Source: Synanceia verrucosa
Lineage: Eukaryota; Chordata; Actinopteri; Perciformes; Synanceiidae
Direction of reading: 5' to 3'
Length of the DNA stretch: 64,000 bases
Assembly: GCA_029721515.1 (NCBI GenBank)
Contig: CM056555.1
Location: forward strand, 62,001 to 126,000
Of the stretch, positions 49,146 through 61,047 are shown piece by piece (the stretch's first letter is position 1; each line of letters starts with the position of its first letter). The position numbers and the translations under genes were made by a program. The notes below the pieces were generated by a model. It saw only the letters and a list, made by a program, of their open reading frames with translations. It was not told the DNA's origin and made no database searches.

Positions 49146-49645
49146 ACCATGAATAAACAGTATGATTATGATGATGGTTTAAAGGACTAGTTCAACATTT
49201 TGTGGACTATGCTTTGTTTCTTGCTCAGAGACTGATACCACTATGATATCTTTATAATAAATATAAAGCTGGTCAGCAGCCAGTTAGCTTAGCTTAGCAT
49301 GGCTCTGTCCAAAGGTAACAGATGTGTAACAATGACAGTTCCTCATTATTTCAGCTGGTTGTGACAGAAGAGGAAAAACACACTAAATTCTATTAAATTA
49401 TATAGGTTGTCCGTTTTTATGCTTTTGCTTGACTATGTTATTAAACCAGTGTTTTCTCTCTCAGGTTGTCAGAGTGCACAGAAGGCGGCTGTGAATCTCT
49501 GGCATTGGCTCTGGAGTCGAACCCTTCACACCTCAGAGAGCTGGAGCTGAGCTGGAGCAATCCAGGAAAATCAGGTGTGAAGCTGCTGTCTGATTTAAGG
49601 GAGAACAGATGTTACAAATTGCAGATACTGAAGGTGACAAACTAA
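40064..49645 (+). CDS. Fish-type NLR: FISNA-NACHT with 14 LRR exons (NLRC3/NLRP12-like)
   Basis: Cytosolic innate sensor; NACHT ATPase drives oligomerisation, LRRs sense ligand or autoinhibit. Exons: 40064-40118, 40990-41106, 41207-41263, 41354-43166 (FISNA+NACHT), then LRR exons 43231-43404, 43712-43885, 44690-44860, 44979-45152, 45275-45445, 45625-45798, 46143-46313, 46517-46690, 46957-47127, 47499-47672, 48046-48216, 48482-48655, 48850-49020, and terminal 49465-49645 ending in TAA. All phases agree: 1488 aa, no stop. Seen: MGNWFT N-terminus; Gln/Asn/Gly-rich residues 24-55; FISNA from about 77; Walker A GIAGIGKT (171-178); Walker B LFILDGLDES (243-252); LRRs from 681. LRR exons alternate between a 171-nt type (CRLTAACCQSLTFALSGSST, LKELDLSYNNL) and a 174-nt type (AGCQF..GFAALAS, LRVLDLAQN). 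No pyrin, CARD or B30.2 domain is seen. Exon 1 is the least certain part; it is supported by phase and splice sites only. Symbol left blank because fish NLR-C genes lack one-to-one names. Confidence 0.9.
44050..44592 (+). mobile_element. LINE 3' end in an NLR intron
   Basis: The piece begins with ORF2-like codons (RTKRLKDSFFPRAVIAIV, then stop) and ends in AATAAAGAATCTTGAATCTTGAA, the short-period tail of an L2/Rex-like LINE. It lies in the intron between the second and third LRR exons. Confidence 0.7.
49091..49142. repeat. (TA)n microsatellite
   Basis: About 26 TA units in the last NLR intron. A related shorter run with (GT)n occurs at about 47171-47199, in the homologous position of another LRR intron. 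Confidence 0.95.
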
Positions 49646-50788
49646 AACAATGGATCATTTTCTTCTGTTGGTCTGGGCCAAATGAGCTGAACTACAGGTG
49701 TGAAAGTGACCTTAGATGTGAATCTTTAAAGGATTCAAACCTTCTCATTCTTCAGGCTAACGTCCTTTTCTCTGAAAACAGCACTGAGAGTGAACACTTA
49801 CGTTTTGGCCCAGACAGATAAACACTATAGTGCTCTGCAAAACATACCGATTAAAACCACTTTAATGTAATAAATATGGTTAATACTGTTAACACTGTTT
49901 ATTCTTCTTTATTCTGACCGACAAAAGTGTTGCTTTGTTCACTGCAAAGGAAGTTAACTGTTAATTAGACAGACCAAACCTACACAGGAATCAATCACAT
50001 GTTGACCTGGACCTTTTTAAAAAACAAAACGAGAGAAATGAGCTGTTGGAGCATAGCCCAATAAACACATTTACCAAATAAATGGTTGCATGAATGGGCA
50101 AAGTTTGAAACTCATTTAGTTAAATTATACCTTCAAAGGCTATGGAGTACAACAGAGGATAACAACCAAGAACTCGGAGACTTAATAAAGAAACACTTTA
50201 TTCAATGGAATAAGACTGCTTAGTTGCTTGATCAAATCTTGAGCCATCCCTTTCACAGAAAGAGTACCTCACTCTCTTTGTTACAGATCATTTGCTGCCT
50301 CCATCGTCTCCATGTGCTTAAACCTTCGCTGCGATCACACAAACTAATCTGAAATGAGTCAGTAGTTTCAGGATTAACAGCCTTCCCATGGTTCTCCATA
50401 TTATCCTCAGAAAAAAAGACACTCAAGTCCTGATCAGTATTAAACTGTTTAATATCTACAAATCATTAAATCCTGATGTCACAGTGATTGACTTTGATTT
50501 CAGCAGCAGGATAATGATTATCATAATATTAATGTCACAACTTTAACTAATTACTAGTAACTACAATCTTTGTTGGAGTTGTAACTCCATTAGATGATCC
50601 CTGATATGCTAAATAGCAAAAAACAGTCAACTGCACTTAATATGTAAAAATATAAAAAAAAAAATCTAATGAAAATTGTACCGGTTTGTGTGGATTTCTT
50701 TTCCACCACAGTTTCCTTCCTGAAGTGACCACCAGTGCACCAAAGTAAAATAAAAAGAGAAAAACATGATAACATGGAGGACAAAAGC
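49646..50788. other. Short convergent intergenic region between NLR and TRAF genes
   Basis: About 1.1 kb holding the 3' UTRs of both genes. AATAAA-type signals occur on the plus strand (for example near 49870 and 50185). No ORF, RNA gene or clear transposon is seen. Confidence 0.6.
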
Positions 50789-53700
50789 CTACAGGTGCTC
50801 TAAACCTGCCAAGTCCACCTTCACTTTAACAAACAATGTGTCGTCTTTGACATATGCAGCATTTTGAGGAGTTTCTAGCCTGTTGAGGGGAATAAAGCAT
50901 GAAAATCCAACCGCTACGTTGCTGACAGACTCGGCAGCGGGCTGCTGGAAGCTTTTGGACATTGGATCGGGTCTGAAGCTGAGACTCCGGTGGTTACCGG
51001 CACCACTTTGATCGAGAACAGACAGAGACACGGTCTGTCTGAAAGGCCAAGGCAGAAGAGCGTCAAAGTCTCCTGGCATCAGGACAACATAAAGGGACAG
51101 GTGAGTCCCTCTCCCTTCCCCGTCCCCATTCAGATAGACTTTGGTGGCCATTTTGTAGCCGCAGCATCCAGTGTGGAACGGCACACTGCTCAGACAGGAC
51201 GTCTGACCTTTGACCTCAGCTTCCCTCCTGTTCCTGAAGTCCTCTATCTTCCAGATCAGTTTGCCATCGTAGGATGCTGCCTCCAGCTCCTGCAGGTGCT
51301 GCTTGTTGCGACTGAGCTGAGTGGTGTGGAAGTCCAGGAGACCTGAGTGATGCTTGAGCTTTTCCTCCAAAGTTCCTGGAAGAAAAAAATAGTTGACTGA
51401 AATGCAAAGATCTAAACCTTGAAGCATACTTTGACTGTAAAGTGCATCTGCAACAGGCGAATAGGGTCAAATCCACCCAAATGTATTAGTCACTCATTGA
51501 CAGCACTTTTTGGAGGCAGATTTTCAGGTTTTGTTACCCAAGCGTTCTCTGAGGGCCTCCACTGCTGACACTTCCTGGATCACAGCATCCAGAGACTTCC
51601 TGAGCTGCTCCAGCTCCTCCAGACCACACCTGATCCCCCGAGAAACCTGCTGGATGTCCAGCTCGATGGTGGACAGGACATCCTCCTGTCTGCTCAGTGT
51701 CCTCTGACCAAGCAGACAAACATGGGACATGGTTTAATGATCCTGCTCTGAACTACAAGATCCTCCATTAAATCCGGATTTTCTTTTTCATAAAACTTTA
51801 TTATGTTCAGGATCTGAGAGGCTGCGATGGAGGAATGCAACAAACAAGTATTATTTTTATAACTGATTAATATATAAGAGATAGATCTGTTTTATTCATC
51901 ATTTATTAAAATGACAGAAAATAGATAAAACTGCCTTTAAATATCTTGTTTTAGCAGTTCTCACCCAAAGATTCTCTAACGTATATAAATAATGTATAAT
52001 AATAATAATAATGTTATATGTTTTTGCATGACAAAATTACCTCAGAGATTAATTAAGCTGACTGTTATTTGATCAGGCCACTCTACTCTGATGAATAATT
52101 CAAAGTTTATAAATAAAACTTTAAATCATTAAGTTAAAGCTACATTTGTGTGTCGGGGTTTGTTTCATGAGTACGGAAGCATTAAATGTTCTTAACTCTT
52201 AAATGTATGATGATTATGATGATGATGATGAAGAGGTGCAGAGGAAATGATAGCGTAACAACAGGGTGATCAGAAAGAATCAAACTAACCTGAGCTGCAC
52301 AGATTATGTGTTCATTGCTGCTCTTCTGTTGCAGCAGCGGTCTGATTTTCTCCTGCAGACCAGCGAGCAATAAACTGTCCGTCTGGACCTCCTGCTGCCT
52401 CAGTAGCGCCTCCTCCTGGAGAACCTCCACCTGACAGGAGACAACAGTCAACAGGTGAACATTTCTGAGTGTTTAGTCAGAAGTCACATTAAATCTGTGC
52501 AGAGCATTGGCTTTGTTTCGTGGAATAATCATTTGAACATATTTGTTTATGAAATAAGGAGGTGCTAAATACAACACTCGGTAGCAAACAGCAGTGACAT
52601 TAACAATGTGAATGCTCGTAATAGCTGAATCATCAGTTCACTATGAAATTTAGAAGTAACTGAAAGACTTACTTCAAATTACTGTATGAATGTACTGGAT
52701 TGTATGTATGATCCCACATCCTGTGATGTAAAGTTACTTATTATTACTTATTATTTATGAATGAAGACTGGTGGCTTTGAAGAGAACGTTGACTGAAACA
52801 CATTTATGTTATAAAATAATGAGAGCATTTCATGGGTTGACAAGATAAGGTGATGACAGCAAAAAAACATTTTTGTACACAAAAACTGAATGTCTATGTA
52901 GTAATAATAAGCTAAAATGTCATAACATGAAAAATATCTCGATATGATGTTAATATGCCTCTTTAGTTCATATTTACATGAACAAGTAAAAGAGCAAATC
53001 TCATAAAGCGCAGTGTAATACATAATAATGTAATAAACATAGCTATTGTTGTCAGCCATGAAAAAAGCAGACAAAAATAGCACGTGTTTTTATGGTTGAA
53101 TTTTATTCTTGATCAATTTATGACTTGAAATTAATCCACAACAATTTATGATTAATCTGATTAAAATTTTTAATCATTTGACAACCCTAATTCCTACATA
53201 CTACTAACACTAAGGTAACATAGTAAAGATGTCGCTGGCTGTACATTTGATAGACGCACCTGTTGCTCCAGGTGGGTGTTGCTTCTCAGGACCAGCAGCA
53301 TGTGATGATTGACAGCAGCGTCTTCATGCAGCTTCACTCTCTCTCTCTTATCCTGCGGGACACATCAGATGCTGTCAGATGCTGTCAGATGCTGTCAGCT
53401 AATGTCAGGTGCTGTCGGGTGATGTCGGGTGATGTCAGATGCTGTCAGCTGATGTCGGGTGATGTCAGATGCTGTCAGCTGATGTCAGGTGATGTCGGGT
53501 GCTGTCAGCTGATGTCAGGTGCTGTCGGGTGCTGTCTGATGCTGTCGGGTGCTGTCTGGTGCTGTCGGGTGATGTCGGGTGCTGTCAGCTGATGTCGGGT
53601 GCTGTCAACTGATGTCAGGTGATGTTGGGTGTTGTCGGGTGATGTCAGCTGATGTCGGGTGTTGTCGGGTGCTGTCAGCTGATGTCGGGTGATGTCGGGT

Positions 53701-56700
53701 GATGTCGGGTGTTGTCGGGTGATGTCGGGTGTTGTCGGGTGCTGTCAGCTGATGTCAGGTGATGTCGGGTGTTGTCGGGTGCTGTCGGGTGATGTCGGGT
53801 GCTGTCGGGTGCTGTCGGGTGTTGTCAGCTGATGTCAGCTGATGTCGGGTGATGTCGGGTGATGTCGGGTGATGTCGGGTGATGTCGGGTGCTGTCGGGT
53901 GCTGTCGGGTGTTGTCAGCTGATGTCAGGTGATGTCGGGTGCTGTCGGGTGTTGTCAGCTGATGTCAGATGATGTCGGGTGCTGTCGGGTGATGTCGGGT
54001 GCTGTCGGGTGTTGTCAGCTGATGTTGGGTGCTGTCGGGTAATGTCAGCTGATGTCAGATGATGTCAGCTGATGTCAGGTGATGTCGGGTGTTGTCAGGT
54101 GATGTCGGGTGTTGTCAGCTGATGTCAGATGATGTCAGCTGATGTCAGGTGATGTCGGGTGCTGTCGGGTGTTGTCAGCTGATGTCAGATGATGTCGGGT
54201 GCTGTCGGGTGATGTCGGGTGCTGTCGGGTGTTGTCAGCTGATGTTGGGTGCTGTAAGCTGATGTCAGGTGATGTCGGGTGCTGTCGGGTGATGTCAGGA
54301 TGATGTCAGGTGCTTTCGGGTGCTGTCGGGTGCTGTCAGGTGCTGTCAGCTGATGTTGGGTGTTGTGGGGGGCTGTCGGGTGTTGTCGGGGGCTGTCAGC
54401 TGATGTCGGGTGTTGTCGGGTGTTGTCGGGGGCTGTCGGGTGTTGTCGGGGGCTGTCAGCTGATGTTGGGTGTTGTCAGGGGCTGTCGGGTGTTGTCGGG
54501 TGTTGTCGGGTGCTGTCAGCTGATGTCGGGTGTTGTCGGGTGTTGTCGGGTGTTGTCGAGGGCTGTCAGCTGATGTCGGGTGTTGTCGGGGGCTGTCGGG
54601 TGTTGTCGGGTGATGTCAGGTGCTGTCAGCTGATGTCGGGTGTTGTCGGGGGCTGTCGGGTGTTGTCAGGTGCTGTCGGGTGCTGTCAGGTGATGTCGGG
54701 TGTTGTCGGGTGCTGTCAGGTGATGTCAGCTGATGTCAGGTGTTTTCAGGTGCTGTCGGGTGCTGTCAGGTGTTTTCAAGTGCTGTCAGGTGTTGTCAGG
54801 TGCTGTCAGGTCTGTGTCACACTGTGGTTCTTCACTATTGATCGATGATGAGATCAACTCACCTGCACAGAGCAGCCGAACTTCCTGTAAGAACAGTCGA
54901 TGTGAAGCTCAGGACATGAATCTCTGTGTTCAGGCAGCTGGATGAAGAGAGAGACACACATTCCCACAGATATTAATGTGTTCATTTTATTAGGAGGCTT
55001 TTCGTGGAATACTTAATTCTGATTGATTTGTTTCTAAAGCCTATATATTGTATATCAGTCTCAGGTACTGACAGTAACTCATCCCATTAATAGTAATTTG
55101 ATGACAGTAGCTCAGTCTGTAGTGACTTCGGGTGGAAACTGGAGGGTTGCTGGCTCAAGTCCAGGTCGGACTGGGTCTGGAGCATGGATTAATAAAGGAA
55201 TTCTTCTTCTTCTAATGCAGTCTTTGTGACATTGTTCTAATAATGCTTCCCTATTTTATTTGTGCACATGCACGCATGTGAGTGACTTAACTCTGCCATT
55301 GATTTATTTTGATGTCAAAGTGTTTTTTCAATAGCGGGTCGCTGATCGCGCACTCACACAGCCTGTGAGTAATTTTGGGGCTTCTGGGATTTGTAGTCGG
55401 AGCATAAAGAGACGGTATACACCACAGAGATCAAAACAGGAAGTGGAGACGATCGAGATTAGAGAGCAAAACAAACAGAATGTGGAGAAAAAGTGGTGAT
55501 TTTGTGTCCACTTTTTGTCCAGATTGTCCATTACTCTACCTCTGATAAAACAAGAATGGAACAAGGTAAAAACAAACATTTTTTTCATGATGAAATAGAG
55601 AGTCTCTTCTTTCATTTGAGCTATTCACTGTTTTCAGAGACATAGTACTAAATATTCTGTGGGTCTAGAAATATGACTGAAAATGGACAAAAACTCTGGA
55701 ACAAGACACTTTCTGTTTTATAAAACGGCTGGTACTTAATGAGTTAATTGAGCATTGCTGCCAAAGGTTTCATGCTTTTCAGCTGGTCGACAGACTGTTA
55801 AACCAAAAGGTCTGATTGTGGACCTACTGAAATATGTTGGGAGCTACGGGGTATGACGCATGAACAGTGTCAATTTCGTTGAGTGCAGATATGGTGCTTG
55901 ACATTTTTTCACCCTCCCTGCCTAAATCCAGAGTGCCTGACCAACAGCCACCTAAAGCTGAGTGCTGCTAACTGGACCTGATTTTAAGTCCACATTGGCC
56001 TCATCTTTAAAACTGAGCGTCATTGAGCAGAGCTGAAATTAGGCCCGCAGGTTAATGTTGTGAATGAGCTCACCTTGTGCCTGGGAACCTTCATGGAGCA
56101 GCTGTTGGGACAGTCAACCTCCACGTCTGGACAGGATCTCTGCACATGATCCTATACAGAAAAACCAACCAACAGACATCACCGTTACTCCGTAATAACC
56201 AGAATAACGTTACCAGAACTCCATTTTGGCTTAAAGATTCCACGTTTTGCTGGTCCGCAAGAAAAAAAAACATGAGTGGAGATTCATTTTATTTTCAAAA
56301 ATGAATTAGTGGTTTCTGGGTAGAAATCCTCTCTTGAATTAATAAGTAAACACTTATTTCTTTGCACCAAACAAGTAACCTGCCCTGTAAGAAAGTGCAC
56401 CAAGACAAGACTGGAACATCATGTGCATGAGGACTGTTCCCTGGTGTCACAGTGTCTGCACGAATTTACCTGGATGAGGTTGAGTCTCTGCAGCTGCTGG
56501 CAGTGTGGACAGGACTCCATGCGGTATCGACAGACGTTGGTCAGGTGTTCCTGCAGGTATTGCCTCTGTAGCACCGCCCTACAGCCTGGATTGCAGCACC
56601 GCAGCTGCTCATACTGACAAGAACTCAGATGCTCCTGCAGAGGATGATAAGAAGGTTGATGAGTCTGAGGGTGTGATTTTACATGTTGATCAGGTGAATT

Positions 56701-57780
56701 GTTGGGTTTAAAATTTACATATTTACACACATAGCTGGGCTGGTGTGACAAAGTCACAGCTGAGACCTTAAACATCAGCTCTGTCCATATTTGTACAAGA
56801 CAACCCATTAAACATGAGACTGAACTGTTGGTGTATAAAGTCTACCTGCAGGTGGCGTAATGTGACGACAGAGGTGCATGATGGGGAGTTGGTGCAGTAC
56901 ACTTCTAAACTGGAGATTTCTCGTTTGCAGCAGTTGTCCTGGAAAACCTGCCACAGTTGATAAATTCAGTCAGGAGCCATGGTGACAAGAGATGATCAGA
57001 CACATTCTTCAGGTGGAAATTATCAGACATGAAAAAACATATCAACATAAAATGTGATGATGTGCAGCTGCAGGTTTGGATCTGACCTCAGTCGGTGTGA
57101 TCACAGCTCCGTCCACTGGACAAACTGGGCTAGACTGTGATGAACTCTCCCTGAAACACCAAGCAGACTGGCATTCATACCAAGAAACCAGAGACTGAGA
57201 TATCCAGAGACTCTGCAAGCTCACAGACTCTAAACAAACCCACAATTACCAGGAGCGCTGCAGGTACAACACGCCTCCCTTCAAAGAGAATATGTCACAT
57301 TCATTTCCAGGTTCATATATTTGGGGTTTCTATTTTGATGTTAAAAAAACATACTGTCTCTATCAGCCTGTCTGAATATACCTGTTTTCACCCTCTGTCT
57401 CTTTAAAATGAGCCTGAATGTGACCAAATAGACTGAAGCTTAAAATAAAGGGGTAATAATTTAACAGTGAGATTAGATAATGTCATAAAGAGTGTTGTTG
57501 GCTCTTACAGCAGTCTTTGGAGGCAGAGGAAGCAGAAGATGTGTCCACAGGAGTTCTGCTGAGGGTTGAGCACAACTCCTCTGCAGATCGGACAAACAAA
57601 CTCCTCCTTCAGGGTTAACACAAACTTCAACGAGTGCTGGATGGAGGTCAGCTCAGACTCCCAGGAGCTCATCCTGGACTCCCCGGACCCCAGCCCCAAC
57701 TCCTCGGACCTCCTTGCGAACTCCTCAGACAGCAAACTGGACTCCTCTGATGCTCCCGGCTTTGTGTCTGCAGTCGCCAT
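50789..57780 (-). CDS. traf5: TNF-receptor-associated factor, TRAF5-like, 10 coding exons
   Basis: Adaptor and RING protein that trimerises on CD40/TNFR-family tails and relays to NF-kB and JNK. Exons on the minus strand: 57509-57780, 57087-57150, 56846-56947, 56470-56634, 56074-56151, 54863-54937, 53260-53352, 52290-52430, 51538-51703, 50789-51375. All phases agree: 580 aa (human TRAF5 is 557). Domains: RING about 63-106 (CPICRGVVLNPQQNSCGH, then CFLC and CPVDG); TRAF-type zinc fingers about 113-250 over four exons; coiled coil about 250-420; MATH/TRAF-C about 421-580 (YDGKLIWKIEDF, KVYLNGDGEGRGTHLSLY, LPWPFRQ). The end KDDTLFVKVKVDLAGLEHL and LDQSG favour TRAF5 over TRAF2 or TRAF3. Adjacency to RCOR3 on the same strand, as in human 1q32.3, supports this. 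The start is the only ATG preceding the RING in frame. MATH is rather divergent (GFSCFIP where others have ASGCP), so a TRAF5-related paralogue is possible. Confidence 0.88.
53366..54815. repeat. Decamer minisatellite filling a TRAF5 intron
   Basis: About 145 copies of a 10-bp unit, consensus (G/T)(A/C/T)TGTC(G/A)G(G/C)(T) on the plus strand (GATGTCGGGT, GCTGTCAGCT, GTTGTCGGGT). The left half is rich in GATGTC and the right half in GTTGTCGGGG. It starts only about 14 bp from the acceptor of the exon at 53260-53352 and ends about 50 bp from the upstream exon's donor at 54862. Long plus-strand ORFs over it are artefacts. Confidence 0.95.
55108..55210 (+). mobile_element. tRNA-headed SINE fragment of a different family
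   Basis: AGTAGCTCAGTCTGTAG (A-box-like) and GGCTCAAGTCC (B-box-like) lie about 45 bp apart, the layout of another fish tRNA-SINE. Only about 100 bp is recognisable. It lies in a TRAF5 intron. Confidence 0.5.
55345..55747 (-). mobile_element. Copy 4 of the TTAA-type MITE
   Basis: Closely similar to 34144-34514 over about 330 bp (from GTGAGTAAT...GGGGCTTCTGG to GGTCTAGAAATATGACT), with the right end at GAGTTAA. It carries about 20 bp of extra sequence (TCCACTTTTTGTCCAGATTG near 55505-55525). It lies in the TRAF5 intron upstream of the exon at 54863-54937. Confidence 0.65.
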
Positions 57781-60700
57781 GAGTCAGCAGGAGGCCAGAC
57801 TGAGCAGAAACAGGTGATGTAAAAGATTTGGTAACACTTTTTTCAAACATTAAATACCTTAAAATGATGCTTTAAATCCACCTCTCCTTACTGGGCTGTT
57901 CCTCTGACAAATCTCAACTGCTGGTAAAAAAAGTAAAAAGTAATTACAGCTCCTCTCCAGACTGTGATGACAGCACATTTGAACATTTGTTTGGTTTACA
58001 CTGCAGAATTTTGGGTTTCCTTATTGGTTGACTTTTACCTTTTCCACAGAGCTTGTTGTGAGCAGTTTCATGTAGAAACTACTGATGTGAGAACTACTAT
58101 CTCACATCAATCTAGATGATCCGTGTATAAAAGTAGATCCAATGCAGAACCAGCTCTTCTATCCAGCAGCAGAGCCCAGTGATCACATCAACAGCTGAGC
58201 TAAGATGCTGACAGAGTCCTGTGGACGAACAGAACCATTTAATGGATTTATTGAGGTTATTTTTCAGGGTGTTCTAATTTTTTTATTTATTTAAGTTTTT
58301 AACCCATTAGTTAATAATAAATGGGTCAGTTTTTCTTCATACCTACTGTTGTTGACTATTGATCTCTGTTCTCAAGCCTTTTCTAACACTCCATACTAAA
58401 AGTGTCAGTGATTCATGCTGATATCATATCAGTATCGGCCAATACTTAAGACTGCAATATTGGTATTATATTGGAAGTGAAAAAGTTGTACACCCCTTAT
58501 TGTAAACATGAGTTTATAGTCTCAGTCTCTAGTTTCATGTCTTCTTCAGTACAGCCTGATGTTCATTTAGTAAATTATGGTCTTATTTAGAGTCAAACAG
58601 ACCATAAAGGAGGGGATGCTTTAGGGCGGGGCTACCTGCTGATTGACAGGTTGCTAACAGTGTTGTCTGGTCAGGGAGTTGTTGCGTTTTGTCTTGAAAC
58701 TTTTTGTTAGTTCATTAACGTTAATTATAAACTTTTAGGTCACTTCTGGATACAAAAAAACAAGATGACAAAGGACTCGGTCCATATACCGATAGGTGAC
58801 ACACACCCAATAGATACAGTACATCATACTAAAGATCTGAACTCAACTCAACTCACACCTCCCTTTAAAGAGAACATATGCTCATCTTCAGGTTCAAACT
58901 TTCATTTGGTAATTGACTTTTAATTTAATCATCCTGTGTTTTGCCTCTCAATATTGCTCTTTTTGATTTTTACCCTGCAGGCACTACCCATCCCAATAAA
59001 ATAAAAATCTTCTGCATGTTTTTTTGGGGGGTAAAAAAAACAGTCAATTCAAAACTATATCAGCAACTGTCAAAAAGAACAAACAAAAACTAGAGTAAAA
59101 ACTGGATCATTTATCTGTTCTATTTGACCAAAAATAATTCCTTTACTCATACTCAATTACAAGTCATGCATGTAGGTACAGTATAATAGTATTGTAGTAT
59201 GATAGTATTAATAGTAATATCAAAAGTAAAAGTGACCTCATCAGCATAGCAGTGACATCACAGGTGCTGAAGGTCCACTGGTTATCAATCACTCTGTCGT
59301 CATAATAATAATGACTCATTATTAATGAGCTTCCCTATCAGTGAGATATCACAGAAATCAATAAATCTGCTAAAAGACATGGAAGTGGGTTTTTTATTGC
59401 GCCCTGAGTTCGTCTGCAGGGGAATCCCCGCTGCTGCTGCTGCAGTTTATTCACTAAACTAAACTGACCTGAGATCTGTTTATCTGCACCGGAGTCACTT
59501 CAACACCCCAACAAGTCCGGTTCAGTGACTCAGACTTTGAGCCTCTGATCAGTTTTTAACTCCTGATGTTCCCGCTGAGGATCGGAGCTGCTTTACTTTC
59601 ACTTTCCTCAGAGACTCAAACAGCTCAGGATGAAACCAGCTCTCATGCGTTTCTTACCTCAGTCTGGAGAAAAAAAATCTCCGAAGTCCCTAAAAACACA
59701 TCAACAGTGCAGCCAGTCAATCACAGCTGATCGATATTAATGATTAGTGTCAATTATCTGCGGTAGAAACAGCAGCCGCGGCGGAAGAGGAAATTGTAAG
59801 AGCAGGAAGTGACTTAACATCAGCAACCTGTTCAGGCTGTTAATTCCTGCTGAGTAAACACAATGACTTTAAACAAGACGAGAGGAAATAAGAGGAAGTA
59901 GTCAGAACACTGACTCAAGTAAAAGCAGTGTGGAAGTACTGTTAAAGTACAAACATAAACAACAACAAAATAATGTACAGTTTATGTACATGGTCTACAG
60001 GGTCTAATAGTCTAACCCTTAACATGAGTTCTAACCCCATATGATTTAATTTTCTTAATAAAGAGCTGTATAGATGTGAAGAGGTAAAACCACAGCAACT
60101 CTTGAAGTGAGCAGAGCAGCATGTTTCATCAGGTCATCACAGGCTGAGACATGTTGGTTTATCACTGCAGTTTTTCTGCCTACTACAAATACTGCTGGAC
60201 TTCTGCTTCTTCAGGCTTCACTCTTCTCCTGCACCTTGAAAATCCCCATCCTGCTTCTACAGTAATAAAGTGAGTCACACCGTGGGGAAATTATTTCAGA
60301 TGTGTTCTGGTTACTAATGAAACAGTGTGTGCAGATCTGAGGGTCACAAACAGGCAGACGATACAAATGTAGTTTTTAATGAGACGTCTCAGCAGCTTCA
60401 TTTCAACAGCAATATTTTACACCTTCTATTGAAACTCAAAGGACTCTATGAATGACTCCAGTTACATTTAATGCTGTGATGCATGTTTATCCAAAAAGCA
60501 TTAAGAGCACTTTCACAATGATTTTTCATGCCAAGTAAAACTGGTAGCACCAGGAATAAGAATAAATAATGACAAGACAGACAGCTCATCTGAAGCTCAG
60601 AGTTCAGATGATGATGCCATTTATAGTTTCAAATCGCTAACATGAGGAAAAAAAACAGCTACTCTGAGAAAGTTAAACAATTAGAAGAACAGTGAGGAGC

Positions 60701-60988
60701 ATTTCTCATTTAGCTGACGGAGACATTTCGACAGGAAACATCTGGATAGGAAGGACATCTGAGAGGAGCTTTAGTGTTTTTAAAAAGCATCAAATCAAAC
60801 GTTTGTCACACATTTACTGACACCTGATTGGATGGACAGCAGATTACAAATAATTCAAATATATACCAAACTGTAAACGTAGATGTCTAATGCTACTATA
60901 AACAACACTGAGGCCTTCAGTTCAACTAGTCTGGTGATATTCTATATTTCTCTTCATGTTCAGACTGATATATCTTCTTCCTCTCCTG

Positions 60989-61047
<59 letters not shown>

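Noticed and set aside
53263..54848. Plus-strand ORFs with repeated CRVLSG-like motifs
   Set aside because: Translation of the decamer minisatellite in a TRAF5 intron, opposite to the gene.
50789..57780. Assignment as TRAF3 because MARK3-CKB-TRAF3-RCOR1 lie together in human
   Set aside because: The MATH end and LDQSG resemble TRAF5, and the adjacent RCOR is RCOR3, not RCOR1.
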